Positions 34,537-44,226 of a stretch of DNA of 64,000 nucleotides are shown one piece after another. The number at the start of each line of letters is the position of its first letter. The stretch's first letter is position 1. Source of the DNA: G963662265 sp963668545 (lineage in GTDB: Bacteria; Spirochaetota; Spirochaetia; CADAEX01). The notes under the pieces are model-generated. The model was not told where the DNA came from. It searched no databases and worked only from the letters and a program-made list of their open reading frames with translations. The stretch is taken from positions 372,001-436,000 of the forward strand of contig OY764868.1 in the NCBI GenBank assembly GCA_963668545.1, written 5' to 3'. The translations under genes and the position numbers were made by a program.

Positions 34537-36038
34537 TCTTTTATCAGCCTTCCTTCAACTGCAGGTTTTATTGTCTCTTTTTTTTCAATGTAAAGCCTCA
34601 GGACCTCCCAGCTGTAGAGAGGTTCTTTCATATTCTCAATAATTTCTGCACTTTTCAGCATATCAAATCCGTCTCCGCCATTTATCAGGTAATCAACTAC
34701 AGAAAGAGTATATGCTTTTTTTGTTTCAAGGGGTTTTCCCCCTATAGTGACAGAAATCACCCTTTTCCCTTTTTCCGAATCAGGATTGAATTTTACTTTC
34801 ATTCCTGAAACCTGAAGAAATCCCCCCTTTACTTCTTCAATCCTGCTTAAGCCATGCTCAAGCATCTGAAGTATCTGCCTGCCTGAGACATATACTGGAA
34901 TGACTTTATTATAAAAGGGCAGTTCTCCCTGAATTATTTTTCTTGTAAATTCTGTTCCGGCACTGTAATACCTGTTGCCTCTTATTGAGCCTCCATTGAT
35001 TACTGCAATATCTGTATTGTAATAGTCTCTCATTGAATCGGCAATAAAATTTCCGAATGCATTTTCCCCTGTCCGGACTTTTTCACGTGTAGTATCAAGC
35101 GGTACAGCTGTTGTTCCTGATACTACACTCATTATTTTATTGAGTGCTCCAAGGTAATAGTCAATTTTATCCTGTATTTCCCTGTCCGGACTGAAGGTAT
35201 TAAGAGGTATAAAACTGCCTGATGTTTTTACCTCAGTTGTTTTCCCTTTGTTTTCAATTGTAATATCCAGTAAAAGGGAATTCCCGTCTGATGAACCATG
35301 ATGAGCAAAGAACCCTTTTTCCAGGGGGATTATCCTGTCCAGTTCTGTTTCTGATTTCAATATTATATCAACCAGCCTGTCATTGAACAGTTTTTCTGTG
35401 TCTGAAATATCCTCCCCTGTAAGAAGTATTATTACATCTGCACCATCTTTGCGCATTCTCTCTGCCTTCTGTGCAATATACTCCGGGTTGCTGTTGACAA
35501 AAATTCTTTTTGCAAGATAGCTCTCGTTGACTTCAGATGAAAGTATTGAGAACACCCCTATCCTGATGCCTCCGATTGAGAATATTTTATCCTCTTTCAC
35601 CCCTTCTAGCGGTTTCCCCGTAATAGTGTCAGTAATATTTGAAGAAATGATCGGGAACCCTGCTTCACTGACTCTAAGGATCAGCTGGTCTTCAGAATAG
35701 GCAAATTCCCTTTCATCAATAGCCATAGCTTCAGGCAGTATGCTGTTTAATATATCAATCATATGTGTTCCGAAATCGAATGAAGACATTATGCTCGGGG
35801 CAAGTGAATCCCCTCCATGAAGAAATATGAAATTTTCTTCAGATTTTCTGTATTTCTTTACAAGAGTGCCGAGTTCCGCAAGACCTCCCCTTGTTTCTCT
35901 TGTTTCTATATCAGGCAGTCCTGAAACATAAAGGAGTTTAACATTAACAGGGCCAGTATAGGCAGGAGATATAATCAGAATAAATAATAAAACTGTCAGA
36001 ATAATATAAAAATATTTTTTTGAAAAAATAGTGTCCAT
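34533..36038 (-). CDS. 5'-nucleotidase-like exported protein with degenerate metallophosphatase domain
   Basis: 501 aa with a signal peptide (hydrophobic 11-28). The C-terminal nucleotide-binding domain looks intact ('RTGENAFGNFIADSMRDYYN', 'INGGSIRGNRYY'). The N-terminal metallophosphatase domain has lost its ligands: the usual DxH, GNHE and GHTH positions read LYVSGLPD, IDEREF and KSETE, and only GGDS survives. The intact homologue at 42542-44149 makes the contrast clear. It probably binds a nucleotide without hydrolysing it. The 4-nt overlap with the diguanylate cyclase suggests a sensor-output pair, which is an inference. Confidence 0.85.
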   Translation of the reverse strand: MDTIFSKKYFYIILTVLLFILIISPAYTGPVNVKLLYVSGLPDIETRETRGGLAELGTLVKKYRKSEENFIFLHGGDSLAPSIMSSFDFGTHMIDILNSILPEAMAIDEREFAYSEDQLILRVSEAGFPIISSNITDTITGKPLEGVKEDKIFSIGGIRIGVFSILSSEVNESYLAKRIFVNSNPEYIAQKAERMRKDGADVIILLTGEDISDTEKLFNDRLVDIILKSETELDRIIPLEKGFFAHHGSSDGNSLLLDITIENKGKTTEVKTSGSFIPLNTFSPDREIQDKIDYYLGALNKIMSVVSGTTAVPLDTTREKVRTGENAFGNFIADSMRDYYNTDIAVINGGSIRGNRYYSAGTEFTRKIIQGELPFYNKVIPVYVSGRQILQMLEHGLSRIEEVKGGFLQVSGMKVKFNPDSEKGKRVISVTIGGKPLETKKAYTLSVVDYLINGGDGFDMLKSAEIIENMKEPLYSWEVLRLYIEKKETIKPAVEGRLIKE

Positions 36039-36159
36039 GTCTTTAATTATATTTTAAAGCTGGTATTTTGCAATCAGGTTATTACTGATAAATAATGAAT
36101 AGAATCTCATGAAATTTTAAGATTACTTTTAGCAGTTTCAGGTGTTAAAATATATCTGT

Positions 36160-36418
36160 ATGCCGGAAAAAAATCTACTCAGATATTTTTTATACTCTTT
36201 GCTCTGTTTGCTGTTCTTCCTGTAAATTCCCTTGATTCCCCGTCTGAAGCAGAACATGAAAACACTCCTCCTGTTGCCATAGTCAGGATAATTAGGAGGC
36301 CTCCAATGACATTTGAAAAAACAGGGGCAGGCTTTATATTGTAAAAAAAAGTCCTGCTCTTTATGATTTTCTGGATTCTCTTGCAATAGCAAGGGAAATT
36401 GAAATCACCCCTCTATAG
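36160..36418 (+). pseudogene. Probable remnant of a small exported-protein gene, broken at poly-A runs
   Basis: No single frame covers this stretch, but pieces in different frames join to a plausible product: MPEK, then a signal-peptide-like STQIFFILFALFAVLP, NSLDSPSEAEHENTPPVAIV and MTFEKTGAGFI, then VKKSPALYDFLDSLAIAREI ending at TAG 36416-36418. The frame changes fall at A-runs (36167-36173 and the A8 run near 36345). No SD is seen. The rest of the 36039-36544 gap holds the promoter of the next gene. This may be a decayed gene or a chance reading; family unknown. Confidence 0.35.
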
Positions 36419-36482
36419 TGCTGCGGCAGGAATCAGGGGCTTGTGTTTCTGTTTTTTTAACACAATACTGACATAAAATAGC

Positions 36483-36510
36483 TTGACTCATTATGAATAT
36501 ATCATAATCT
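36483..36510 (+). promoter_or_regulatory. Candidate promoter of the chemoreceptor at 36545
   Basis: TTGACT (36483-36488), 16-nt spacer, TAATCT (36505-36510), about 35 nt before the ATG. Confidence 0.4.
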
Positions 36511-36544
36511 TTATATTGTAAATCATGCATAAGCGGGGAGAGTA

Positions 36545-38650
36545 ATGAAATTCAGATTAAGAGACATGAAAATCGGGATTAAAATGATATTATTTTTCAC
36601 ATCCATAGCAGTGATAGGTGTGGCGGTAATACTTTCTGTGGTAAGTTATTTTACTTTTTCACTGGCGGAAAACGCAGCAGTACAGATAGCTCATGAAACA
36701 TCCCGCCACTATACAGAAATTACAAGGGAGTACCTTAACAAGCCTTTTGATGAGATCCGGGGAATAGCCACTGCTGTTGAAAGACAGATCAATACCGGTA
36801 TAATTCTAGATCGCTACAAGACAATGGAAATCCTTAAGGATTTTGCTGAAAGGAATGAATATGTTGTAGGATCTGCACTCTGTTTTGAACCTGATGCTTT
36901 TGACGGCAGGGACAGTGAGTTTGTAAATGCTGATATCCATGACGAGACAGGCCGCTATATACCCTATGCTGCAAAGGACGGCAGCGGTAATGTAGGTTTT
37001 GAAAAACTGGTTGACTATGAAGTTGAAGGTGCCGGTGACTGGTATCTTATCCCGAAGCGTTCCAACAAAGAGACAATTGTTGAACCTTATATTTATAATG
37101 TTGCAGGTACTGATGTTCTTATGACTTCCCTTATGGTTCCGATAAAAAACAATTCAGGAAAATTCATTGGTGTGATAACAGCTGATATTGCTATAGATGA
37201 AATAGATATGAAGATGAGTGAAATAAAAATATATGATACCGGTTATATAAATGTGCTTTCAGAAGAGGGATATGTACTTTCAACAAGTGATAAAAAACTT
37301 ATAGGGAAAAATGCTTCAGATTTCCTTGAAAAGGGGGATTCCTATCTTGAGAATCTGAAATCAGGTAAGCCTTTTTTCATCCATTATACTTCAGGCGGGA
37401 CTGAAGATGAATATATTATTGACGGTGTCCCTTTCGAGGTTGGAAACACCGGGACCGACTGGATTGTTTCCACTCACATACCTGTAAAAGAGATAAACAG
37501 CAAAGCAAATGAAATGGTCTTTGTTGTAATAATCATGGGAGCTGCTATTGCATTAGTTTTTGTTATTTCATCTTTTCTTATTTCCCGGTCATTTTCACGA
37601 CCTATCAGCAGGGGAGTTGAATTTGCAAGATCAATTGCATCAGGAGACCTTACTGCTGATATCAGTTTTGACAGAAATGATGAGATAGGTGTGCTTGTGA
37701 AAGAGCTTAACAATATGAAAAATAATCTGACTGAAATAATCGGAGATATTAAAAGCTCAGCTGAACTGGTTGCTTCAGGAAGCCGCGAAATATCTTCATC
37801 ATCACAGCAGATTTCTTCAGGTGCTAGCCAGCAGGCTGCAAGTACAGAAGAAATATCATCAAGTATGGAAGAACTTGTTGCCAATATTCAGCAGAATACA
37901 GAAAATGCCAGAAAATCAGATGATATTGCAAGAAAAGCATCTGAGGAAGCCGGGGTCGGAGGAAATGCTGTTAACCAGACTGTTAAGGCCATGCATCTGA
38001 TTGCAGAGAAGATTGTCGTTATTGAAGATATTGCAAGGAATACCAATATGCTTGCCCTTAATGCAGCGATTGAGGCTGCCCGTGCAGGTGATGCGGGAAA
38101 GGGATTTGCGGTTGTTGCATCTGAAGTAAGAAAGCTGGCTGAAAACAGTCAGAAAGCTGCAGCTGAAATAACCGAGATCAGCGGAAGCAGTGTTGCGGCT
38201 GTTGAAAATGCCGAGAGGATCATCAAAGAACTTATTCCCCAGATCAATCAGACCTCAGAACTTGTAAAAGATATTGCATCAGCAAGCAGGGAACAGAATA
38301 ACGGCTCTGAACAGATTAACAGTGCTATTATGCAGTTTGACGGCGTAATACAGCAGAATGTATCAGCTTCTGAAGAGATGTCAGCAATGGCTGAAAATTT
38401 AAGCAGTCAGGCTGACCATATGATTGAAGCAGTTTCCTTTTTCAGGCTTGAAAAAGGCTCTGACAGGGGGAAAGACAGTATCAGCCCAGATTATTCTGCC
38501 TCCGGTAAAAAAGAGGGGAAGAATACAGTTGAGGGGAATTCGAAAAAAAAACTGAAACCCTCTTCTTCAGCAGGAACAGCAAAGAAAGGACCTGCTTCTT
38601 CCCGTGATGACGATGAAATATTTGATAATGAAGGTTTCCAGAGTTTTTAA
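36545..38650 (+). CDS. Methyl-accepting chemotaxis protein with dCache sensor
   Basis: 701 aa. TM1 (about 13-35), dCache periplasmic domain ('ALCFEPDAFDGRDSEFVN', 'IVEPYIYNVAGTDVLMTSLM', 'FIGVITADIAIDEID'), TM2 (about 325-348), HAMP ('RPISRGVEFARSIASGDLTA') and a signalling domain with the canonical tip 'NTNMLALNAAIEAARAGDAG'. A Lys/Ser-rich disordered C-terminal tail of about 60 residues ends FDNEGFQSF; it is not a typical NWxxF-type CheR pentapeptide. GGGGAGAG precedes the ATG. Its signalling half closely matches that of the receptor at 46294. Confidence 0.94.
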   Translation: MKFRLRDMKIGIKMILFFTSIAVIGVAVILSVVSYFTFSLAENAAVQIAHETSRHYTEITREYLNKPFDEIRGIATAVERQINTGIILDRYKTMEILKDFAERNEYVVGSALCFEPDAFDGRDSEFVNADIHDETGRYIPYAAKDGSGNVGFEKLVDYEVEGAGDWYLIPKRSNKETIVEPYIYNVAGTDVLMTSLMVPIKNNSGKFIGVITADIAIDEIDMKMSEIKIYDTGYINVLSEEGYVLSTSDKKLIGKNASDFLEKGDSYLENLKSGKPFFIHYTSGGTEDEYIIDGVPFEVGNTGTDWIVSTHIPVKEINSKANEMVFVVIIMGAAIALVFVISSFLISRSFSRPISRGVEFARSIASGDLTADISFDRNDEIGVLVKELNNMKNNLTEIIGDIKSSAELVASGSREISSSSQQISSGASQQAASTEEISSSMEELVANIQQNTENARKSDDIARKASEEAGVGGNAVNQTVKAMHLIAEKIVVIEDIARNTNMLALNAAIEAARAGDAGKGFAVVASEVRKLAENSQKAAAEITEISGSSVAAVENAERIIKELIPQINQTSELVKDIASASREQNNGSEQINSAIMQFDGVIQQNVSASEEMSAMAENLSSQADHMIEAVSFFRLEKGSDRGKDSISPDYSASGKKEGKNTVEGNSKKKLKPSSSAGTAKKGPASSRDDDEIFDNEGFQSF

Positions 38651-38846
38651 GCAGAATGTTTATAAGCAGGTAATAGCTTGATCAGCAATAAAGGAAAGAA
38701 TTCATTCTCATTATTGTTTTGAAGGGAGAAAAGTAATATCATATAGGAAGACACTGTATTTACAGGATAGCAGCAGAATATAACTGCAGATTATGTTATT
38801 ATTATCCATATTTCTTTTTTCTGAATTTTTATAAGGTAGTTGAATT

Positions 38847-40094
38847 TTGGGAAAGGTATTACAGCTTGAATCAGGAAAATTATTCAAATCATATGTCAAG
38901 ATGATTGTTGAACCCAGGGGGTTTCAGCATATTGCGGCAGAAAGCATTTCCGAAGCATTTGATGTACTTCAAAATAATCATATTGATATAATTATTACCG
39001 GTAATCAGCTCAGGGATGGAACAGGTGAGGAGTTTATTGTCAAAATCAATAAAACTGATTTTTCTTCCATCCCTGTAATTATACTTACATCCACTGATTC
39101 TCTTGAATTGAGAACAAAACTGTTTTCCCTGGGTATTGTTGATTACATACTCAAAAAGGATATGACAGTATCAAGGCTTGAGAACTACTTTGATACACTT
39201 CTAAGGCAGGATGCCCTTGTCGGGAAAATACAGAAGGAAAAGATAGCTGTGCTTGATGACAGCCGACTTGCCCTGAGTGTTATCAGGAATATCTTCAGTC
39301 TGAATAAAATTGAAAATGTATCCTACTATACAAATCCTGATGATTTTCTTAAAAATGCAGATAAATACACCTTTTATTTTATTGATATGGTTCTTCCCGG
39401 TTATTCCGGTGAAGAGATTATCATGCAGCTCAGGCAGAGAAATAAAAACTGTGTTATAATTGTTGTTTCCGGTATATCGAATTTTAAGATAGTATCCCAT
39501 GCGATAATGCATGGTGCTGATGACTATATAAGCAAACCGTTTGATAATGCAGTACTCATGGCCCGGTTGAAAGCAAATGCCAGATCATATTTTCTTTACA
39601 AGGAAATAGAAAAGATGGCTGTTACTGACAGCCTTACAGGTCTTTACAACCATAAATATATATGCGACCAGGTATATTCCCTTTCAGAGATGCCAGACCC
39701 TTCAGTCCACCCTTTTTCTGTAATTCTTTTTGATATTGATCATTTTAAATCTGTAAATGACCAATATGGCCATCAGACCGGGGATCTTGTCCTTTCAGCA
39801 GTTGCTGAAATGGCAAAATCGGAATTCGGGCCTGATTCTGTCTGCGGAAGGTACGGCGGTGAAGAATTCCTGGTCATTCTGAAGAAAACCAGCTTGAAGA
39901 AGGCTGTATCAAAAGCGGAAAGTTTCAGAAAAAAAATATCTGAAATAGTGTTCCGTTCCGGCAACTTCTCGATAACTGTGAGTTCGGGAGTAGCTGAATA
40001 TGGAAATTTATCAGCATCGGAGCTTATCAGAAAAGCTGATGATTATTTATATACTGCCAAAAAAGAAGGCCGTAACATGGTTGTTTTTAAGTGA
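38847..40094 (+). CDS. REC-REC-GGDEF response regulator (diguanylate cyclase), first REC degenerate
   Basis: 415 aa read from TTG 38847 with AAGG about 11 nt upstream; no better start is available. REC1 (1-120) lacks the acidic pocket and has Gly52 where the phospho-acceptor Asp should be (IITGNQLRDGTG). REC2 (132-245) has LDDS and Asp180 in FIDMVLPGYSG. GGDEF carries YGGEEF (336-341) and no RxxD site. The layout resembles PleD, with REC1 as a likely dimerisation adaptor. The kinase partner is not in the window. Confidence 0.9.
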   Translation: MGKVLQLESGKLFKSYVKMIVEPRGFQHIAAESISEAFDVLQNNHIDIIITGNQLRDGTGEEFIVKINKTDFSSIPVIILTSTDSLELRTKLFSLGIVDYILKKDMTVSRLENYFDTLLRQDALVGKIQKEKIAVLDDSRLALSVIRNIFSLNKIENVSYYTNPDDFLKNADKYTFYFIDMVLPGYSGEEIIMQLRQRNKNCVIIVVSGISNFKIVSHAIMHGADDYISKPFDNAVLMARLKANARSYFLYKEIEKMAVTDSLTGLYNHKYICDQVYSLSEMPDPSVHPFSVILFDIDHFKSVNDQYGHQTGDLVLSAVAEMAKSEFGPDSVCGRYGGEEFLVILKKTSLKKAVSKAESFRKKISEIVFRSGNFSITVSSGVAEYGNLSASELIRKADDYLYTAKKEGRNMVVFK

Positions 40095-40230
40095 ATACCT
40101 CTTTTTTTTAATAACATAAAAAGATAAAACCCCTTTTAACACTCCCTTATATTCATATAATCAGCTTTTTTCCGTGAATAAAACAGACCATGAGTGTTTC
40201 AAATTGAGAATATCCGGAATATAATGTCAT

Positions 40231-41334
40231 ATGCAGTTATTAACGTTTATTGCATCGCTTGGTGCTTTTCAGGGGGGAGTGATACTTCTGTCCATTCTCC
40301 TGAGGTTCCGGCACAAAAAAAATCTTCCTGTTTCCCTGCTTCTGATAGTTTTTTCCCTGCGCCTGGCAACAATCCCCACATGGGATCCTGATATCCTGAT
40401 AAAAATCCCATGGATTTATCCCCTGACAGCACCGCTTCCATTCCTTTTCGGTCCTCTTTTGTGGTGGTATTTAAGGGAACTTGGAAGCGATAGTGTAAAT
40501 GTTCCCAAACCGCTTTTCATACATTTTATCCCTTACTTTCTTGAATTGTCAGCTGTCTCCTGTACTGTTTTTTGCATGAATCAGACAGAATTCTCATTAT
40601 TTGTTCAGGATGTATTTTCAGGAAATCCGCCGCTCTGGCTTCCTTTAAGAAACGGTTTAAAGGTTGCTGTCAATCTGGTATATGTATTCATGTCAGCAGG
40701 AATTGCATTCGGAAGAAATTCAAAAAGGCTCTCTTCCGGCAAGAGGTTGTGTGCAAGATCTCTTGTTGTCCTTCCATCTGTTGTACTTGCAGCATTTGCA
40801 TATGTTGCTCTGCCCCCTTCTGTAACAAGCGGCCTTGCCGGCGGTACAGTCCTTCCTTTTTTTATCCTCTCTGTAACCATGGCGGTCCTTATCTACTGCA
40901 TATCATTTCTCCTGATAATAGCTCCTGAAATATCATTTCAGGAAACAGACAGGCATGCAGAACCCCTCTGCTCTGATATCGAATGCAGAAGGCTCCTTGA
41001 TATGGTCAGTACAAGATTTTCCGAAGGCGCATTCCACAATCCAGATCTTGTGATACGGGATCTTGCTTCAGAGTTTGATGTGCATCCGAACCGTCTGTCA
41101 TTTGCAGTGAACCGCTGCTGCGGCACAAGTTTCAGGACCTATCTCAACAGAAAACGTCTGGATTATTTTGTCGATCAGATTAATATGGGTGTTCATGAAT
41201 ACAGGTCGATCCTTGAGATTGCCTTTGATGCGGGATTCCCCTCAAAGAGTACTTTCAACAGGTTTTTCAAGGATGAGATGGGGATGACTCCTTCCGAATT
41301 TGTCAATTCAGCAGGGAGAGGGGAAAACTGTTAA
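40231..41334 (+). CDS. AraC-family regulator with N-terminal membrane domain
   Basis: 367 aa. About 230 residues hold six or seven hydrophobic segments ('LLTFIASLGAFQGGVILLSI' and onward). A C-terminal AraC HTH pair follows (about 265-360: 'LASEFDVHPNRLSFAVNRCC', 'ILEIAFDAGFPSKSTFNRFF', 'MGMTPSEFVN'). This class senses a membrane or external cue and binds DNA directly. TATAAT (40220-40225) ends 5 nt before the ATG and there is no SD, so it may be a leaderless transcript. Target unknown; the adjacent lipoprotein gene is a candidate. Confidence 0.88.
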   Translation: MQLLTFIASLGAFQGGVILLSILLRFRHKKNLPVSLLLIVFSLRLATIPTWDPDILIKIPWIYPLTAPLPFLFGPLLWWYLRELGSDSVNVPKPLFIHFIPYFLELSAVSCTVFCMNQTEFSLFVQDVFSGNPPLWLPLRNGLKVAVNLVYVFMSAGIAFGRNSKRLSSGKRLCARSLVVLPSVVLAAFAYVALPPSVTSGLAGGTVLPFFILSVTMAVLIYCISFLLIIAPEISFQETDRHAEPLCSDIECRRLLDMVSTRFSEGAFHNPDLVIRDLASEFDVHPNRLSFAVNRCCGTSFRTYLNRKRLDYFVDQINMGVHEYRSILEIAFDAGFPSKSTFNRFFKDEMGMTPSEFVNSAGRGENC

Positions 41335-41483
41335 ATCATCAGTCTTTTTACGTATAAAACACAGGAATCAGTTCCATTAAAGTCTCATTTTGCATAATGG
41401 GACGACATGTTTCATCGGCCGGTATATTCTTTAATTGTAAATTGAGCATGAATTTGCCCAAAAAAAGATAAAAGGATAGAAAG

Positions 41484-42161
41484 ATGAGAAAGTGTAATTT
41501 AGTTTTATTAATTTTAACAGTCGTTTTGTTTGTTTTTTTTACCTCCTGTGACGAATCCGGCGGAAGTGATGTTTCTGAAGCAACAAGCCTTGGAGACACA
41601 CTGACATTTTCCGGCACAGTGAACCGAACATATGTTCCTGGAGATGCCGCCTGGACAACAAGCTACACAAATGCATCCAGTCTTGACTATATCCTGACAG
41701 ATGAAAATGATGATTATGCATATATTGTTGATGATAATGATGGAGGAAACGTAGAAGTTAGTTTAAGCTTTGGGGTCCCCGGAAGTGATCATTTGATTTC
41801 TTATGGGGAATTTTCAAGCAATTCATCAGCTAAATTTGCTACTATTGTCATTGAAGTGTGGTCTGCAGATTCAAGTGATTTGCCACATCCAGATGAAGCA
41901 ACATACTGTACAACAGATGATGATATAATGTACGGTAACTTCAGCTCTGCTCCTATGAAAATGTATTATTACATGTATTCAACAGAAGAGACAGAAATAA
42001 ACGGAACTTACTCTGATTCTGGTGAAACTCATGTTTATGAGAATATTAAAGTGTTTTCAGGCTGGAACAGAATGGTGAAATCTACTACTGACGGTGTTAC
42101 TTTCACATATTCAGGCGGTGAGATAACAGATGCTCACTGGACCTATATAGATAATTCATAA
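41484..42161 (+). CDS. Lipoprotein of unknown function
   Basis: 225 aa. A lipoprotein signal peptide with lipobox FFTSC (Cys at 22) is followed by an acidic, Ser/Thr/Tyr-rich sequence without a family I recognise. Patterns such as 'SWTTSYTNASSLDY' and 'GDTLTFSGTVNRTYVP' suggest a beta-rich surface protein. It follows the membrane AraC regulator after 149 nt and has its own SD (AAAGGATAGAAAG). It is probably exported to the outer or inner membrane. Confidence 0.7.
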   Translation: MRKCNLVLLILTVVLFVFFTSCDESGGSDVSEATSLGDTLTFSGTVNRTYVPGDAAWTTSYTNASSLDYILTDENDDYAYIVDDNDGGNVEVSLSFGVPGSDHLISYGEFSSNSSAKFATIVIEVWSADSSDLPHPDEATYCTTDDDIMYGNFSSAPMKMYYYMYSTEETEINGTYSDSGETHVYENIKVFSGWNRMVKSTTDGVTFTYSGGEITDAHWTYIDNS

Positions 42162-42188
42162 TTTTTTGGCGATAACAGTTTCTTTTCC

Positions 42189-42220
42189 TGATAAACGGAA
42201 GCAATTCCGCTTATCAGGAA
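42189..42220 (+). repeat. Long hairpin downstream of the lipoprotein gene
   Basis: CCTGATAAACGGAA (42189-42202) pairs with TTCCGCTTATCAGG (42207-42220) with one mismatch and a GCAA loop. No U-run follows, so it is more likely an mRNA 3' stabiliser or a non-classical terminator. The rest of the 42162-42541 gap is AT-rich leader sequence. Confidence 0.55.
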
Positions 42221-42422
42221 TGCTTAAATATATTTGCCCTGATTCTGTATTGATATATAATTAACATTTTACTGAAAAAATCCTCTGTCCTCTTTCTCTG
42301 CACTTCCGGCAACTGCTTGGCGAAGTATCTATTTTGATGCATCTTCTCTTCAACTATTCCCCTGTGTCTATCCATTTTTCATTATAAAAGCTGCCCTGAT
42401 AGACAGAAAAATCATTTCTTTG

Positions 42423-42452
42423 TTGGTCAAATCAGCAGGAAGATATTATAAT
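42423..42452 (+). promoter_or_regulatory. Candidate promoter of the 5'-nucleotidase gene
   Basis: TTGGTC (42423-42428), an 18-nt spacer and TATAAT (42447-42452), leaving a leader of about 80 nt before the ATG at 42542. Confidence 0.45.
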
Positions 42453-42541
42453 ATATATTTACCTGCTACCCGGATTTACAAAAAGTTATAATTATTAAAT
42501 TGAGATATTCAATTTTTTATTAATAAAAAAAGGAGTTTAAA

Positions 42542-44149
42542 ATGAAAAAAACACTGCGTTTAATTTTTCTCACTGCTGCTGTTCTTCTTGTATTTGCTTC
42601 GTGCAGTACATCCCCAATTGCCCAGCCGGATGTTGAACACAACATTGTTATCCTTCATACCAATGACCACCACGGACATCCTGTTGCATTCTATAATTAT
42701 CCTGCTCCCGGGCAGGGAGGGCTTCCTGCCCAGGCAACACTTGTAAAGGAAATAAGGGCTGCTAATGACAATGTCCTTGTTCTGAGTGCAGGAGATATCA
42801 ACACAGGAAGGCCTGAATCCAATTTTTTCATGGCAGAACCTGATATTATAGCAATGAATTATATAGGTTATGATGCACTTGCAATGGGAAACCATGAATT
42901 TGACCCAAGTCCTGAAAATATGCAGGCTCAGATTGCCAGGTCGGATTTCCCATGGCTCTGCGCCAATGTCGTTAAAGAGGACGGAAGTTATATAGACAAT
43001 GTCAAGCCGTATATTATTAAAGATTATGGAAATTTCAAGGTTGCAATACTGGGGCTTATGGATGAAGGTACAAAAGAGACAGGAAATCCTGCAAATATCA
43101 AAGGCTATGTTTTCAGGGATGAAGTTGAAGTCGCAAATGAACTGGTTCCTGAACTCAGGAAAAAGGCGGATATTGTAATAGCTCTTGTACATATGGGGCT
43201 GTATGACAGCACTGATGAAGGCTCCAAGCGGATTGCTGCAAAAGTTCCGGGTATTGCTTTTGTTATAGACGGACATACCCATACAAAGCTTAAAGAACCT
43301 GTGATGATAAAGAATGAAGAAACAGGTAATGATGTTGCAATAGTTCAGGCTGACCAGTGGGGGCTTCATGTCGGTAAAGTCAGTTTGAAATTCATGAATG
43401 GAGATGTTACAGGCCTTGATTTTGAACTGGTACCTGTAAATGTTAAAAAAAGGGAAAAACTTGCAGACGGTTCATCAGTATATAAATTTGTAGACAGGGA
43501 AATTCAGGAAGATAAAGAGCTTGCAGCTCTCCTCCAGCCTTATGTGGATAAAGTTGATGCTGTTTTAAGCGAAACCATAGGTAAAGCTGAGGCTCCGTTT
43601 ATAAACAAGGAAACCAGAAACATGGAGACTGCTATAGGGAATATTGTAGCTGATTCAATGCAGTGGTTCTGTACAAGTCAGAACCTGAAGACTGATTTTG
43701 CTTTCCAGAACGGCGGAGGGATCAGAACAGATATACCTGAAGGGGAGATCAGAAAACAGACAATATATGAAGTACTTCCTTTTGACAACTCTGTAGCAGT
43801 TGTAACACTTAAAGGTTCTGATGTGATCAAGCTATTTGCCAGGACTCCTGAAACAGTAACCCACGGAGCAATGCCCCAGGTATCAAAAGAGGTATCTTTT
43901 GTTATTGATACAGCTTCAGGAACAGTTTCAGATCTGAAGATCGGCGGTGCTGAAGTTGATCCTTCAAAAGAATACAGAATTGCCACAAATTCATATCTTG
44001 CGGTTGGCGGCGACGGATATTCTGTTTTTAAAGACAGTGTTGATTTTTACGATTCATCACTCATGCAGAGAGATGCTTTTATTGAGTATGTAATATCTCT
44101 CGGAGGCACAATCAAACCTGTTACAGAAGGCAGAATTACAATAAAATAA
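42542..44149 (+). CDS. 5'-nucleotidase/UshA-family lipoprotein
   Basis: 535 aa. Lipobox FASC (Cys21). The metallophosphatase domain is complete: LHTNDHHGH, SAGDINTG, MGNHEFD, ALVHMG and DGHTHT. The 5_nucleotid_C domain has 'FQNGGGIRTDIPEG', 'PFDNSVAVVTLKGSDV' and 'SYLAVGGDGYSVF'. It hydrolyses extracellular nucleotides, or related phosphoesters, at the cell surface or periplasm for nucleoside and phosphate salvage. SD AGGAG lies 6 nt before the ATG; a clear terminator follows. Confidence 0.93.
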   Translation: MKKTLRLIFLTAAVLLVFASCSTSPIAQPDVEHNIVILHTNDHHGHPVAFYNYPAPGQGGLPAQATLVKEIRAANDNVLVLSAGDINTGRPESNFFMAEPDIIAMNYIGYDALAMGNHEFDPSPENMQAQIARSDFPWLCANVVKEDGSYIDNVKPYIIKDYGNFKVAILGLMDEGTKETGNPANIKGYVFRDEVEVANELVPELRKKADIVIALVHMGLYDSTDEGSKRIAAKVPGIAFVIDGHTHTKLKEPVMIKNEETGNDVAIVQADQWGLHVGKVSLKFMNGDVTGLDFELVPVNVKKREKLADGSSVYKFVDREIQEDKELAALLQPYVDKVDAVLSETIGKAEAPFINKETRNMETAIGNIVADSMQWFCTSQNLKTDFAFQNGGGIRTDIPEGEIRKQTIYEVLPFDNSVAVVTLKGSDVIKLFARTPETVTHGAMPQVSKEVSFVIDTASGTVSDLKIGGAEVDPSKEYRIATNSYLAVGGDGYSVFKDSVDFYDSSLMQRDAFIEYVISLGGTIKPVTEGRITIK

Positions 44150-44159
44150 ATAATGGTTT

Positions 44160-44193
44160 AAGGGGAGATTTTTTCTCCCCTTGATTTATTTTT
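44160..44193 (+). terminator. Intrinsic terminator of the 5'-nucleotidase gene
   Basis: AAGGGGAGA (44160-44168) pairs perfectly with TCTCCCCTT (44174-44182), T5 loop, followed by GATTTATTTTT. Confidence 0.85.
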
Positions 44194-44226
44194 CAGTATA
44201 CTGTTTTTATATGAACTGATATAAAG

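Noticed and set aside
42162..42541. Possible c-di-GMP (GEMM) riboswitch in the long leader of the 5'-nucleotidase gene
   Set aside because: No GEMM consensus (A-rich tetraloop/receptor arrangement) could be traced; only a hairpin and a promoter are visible.
42560..43369. 269-codon reverse frame inside the 5'-nucleotidase gene
   Set aside because: Pure antisense shadow of a well-supported gene; the His/Tyr/Ile/Cys-rich product is typical of such shadows.
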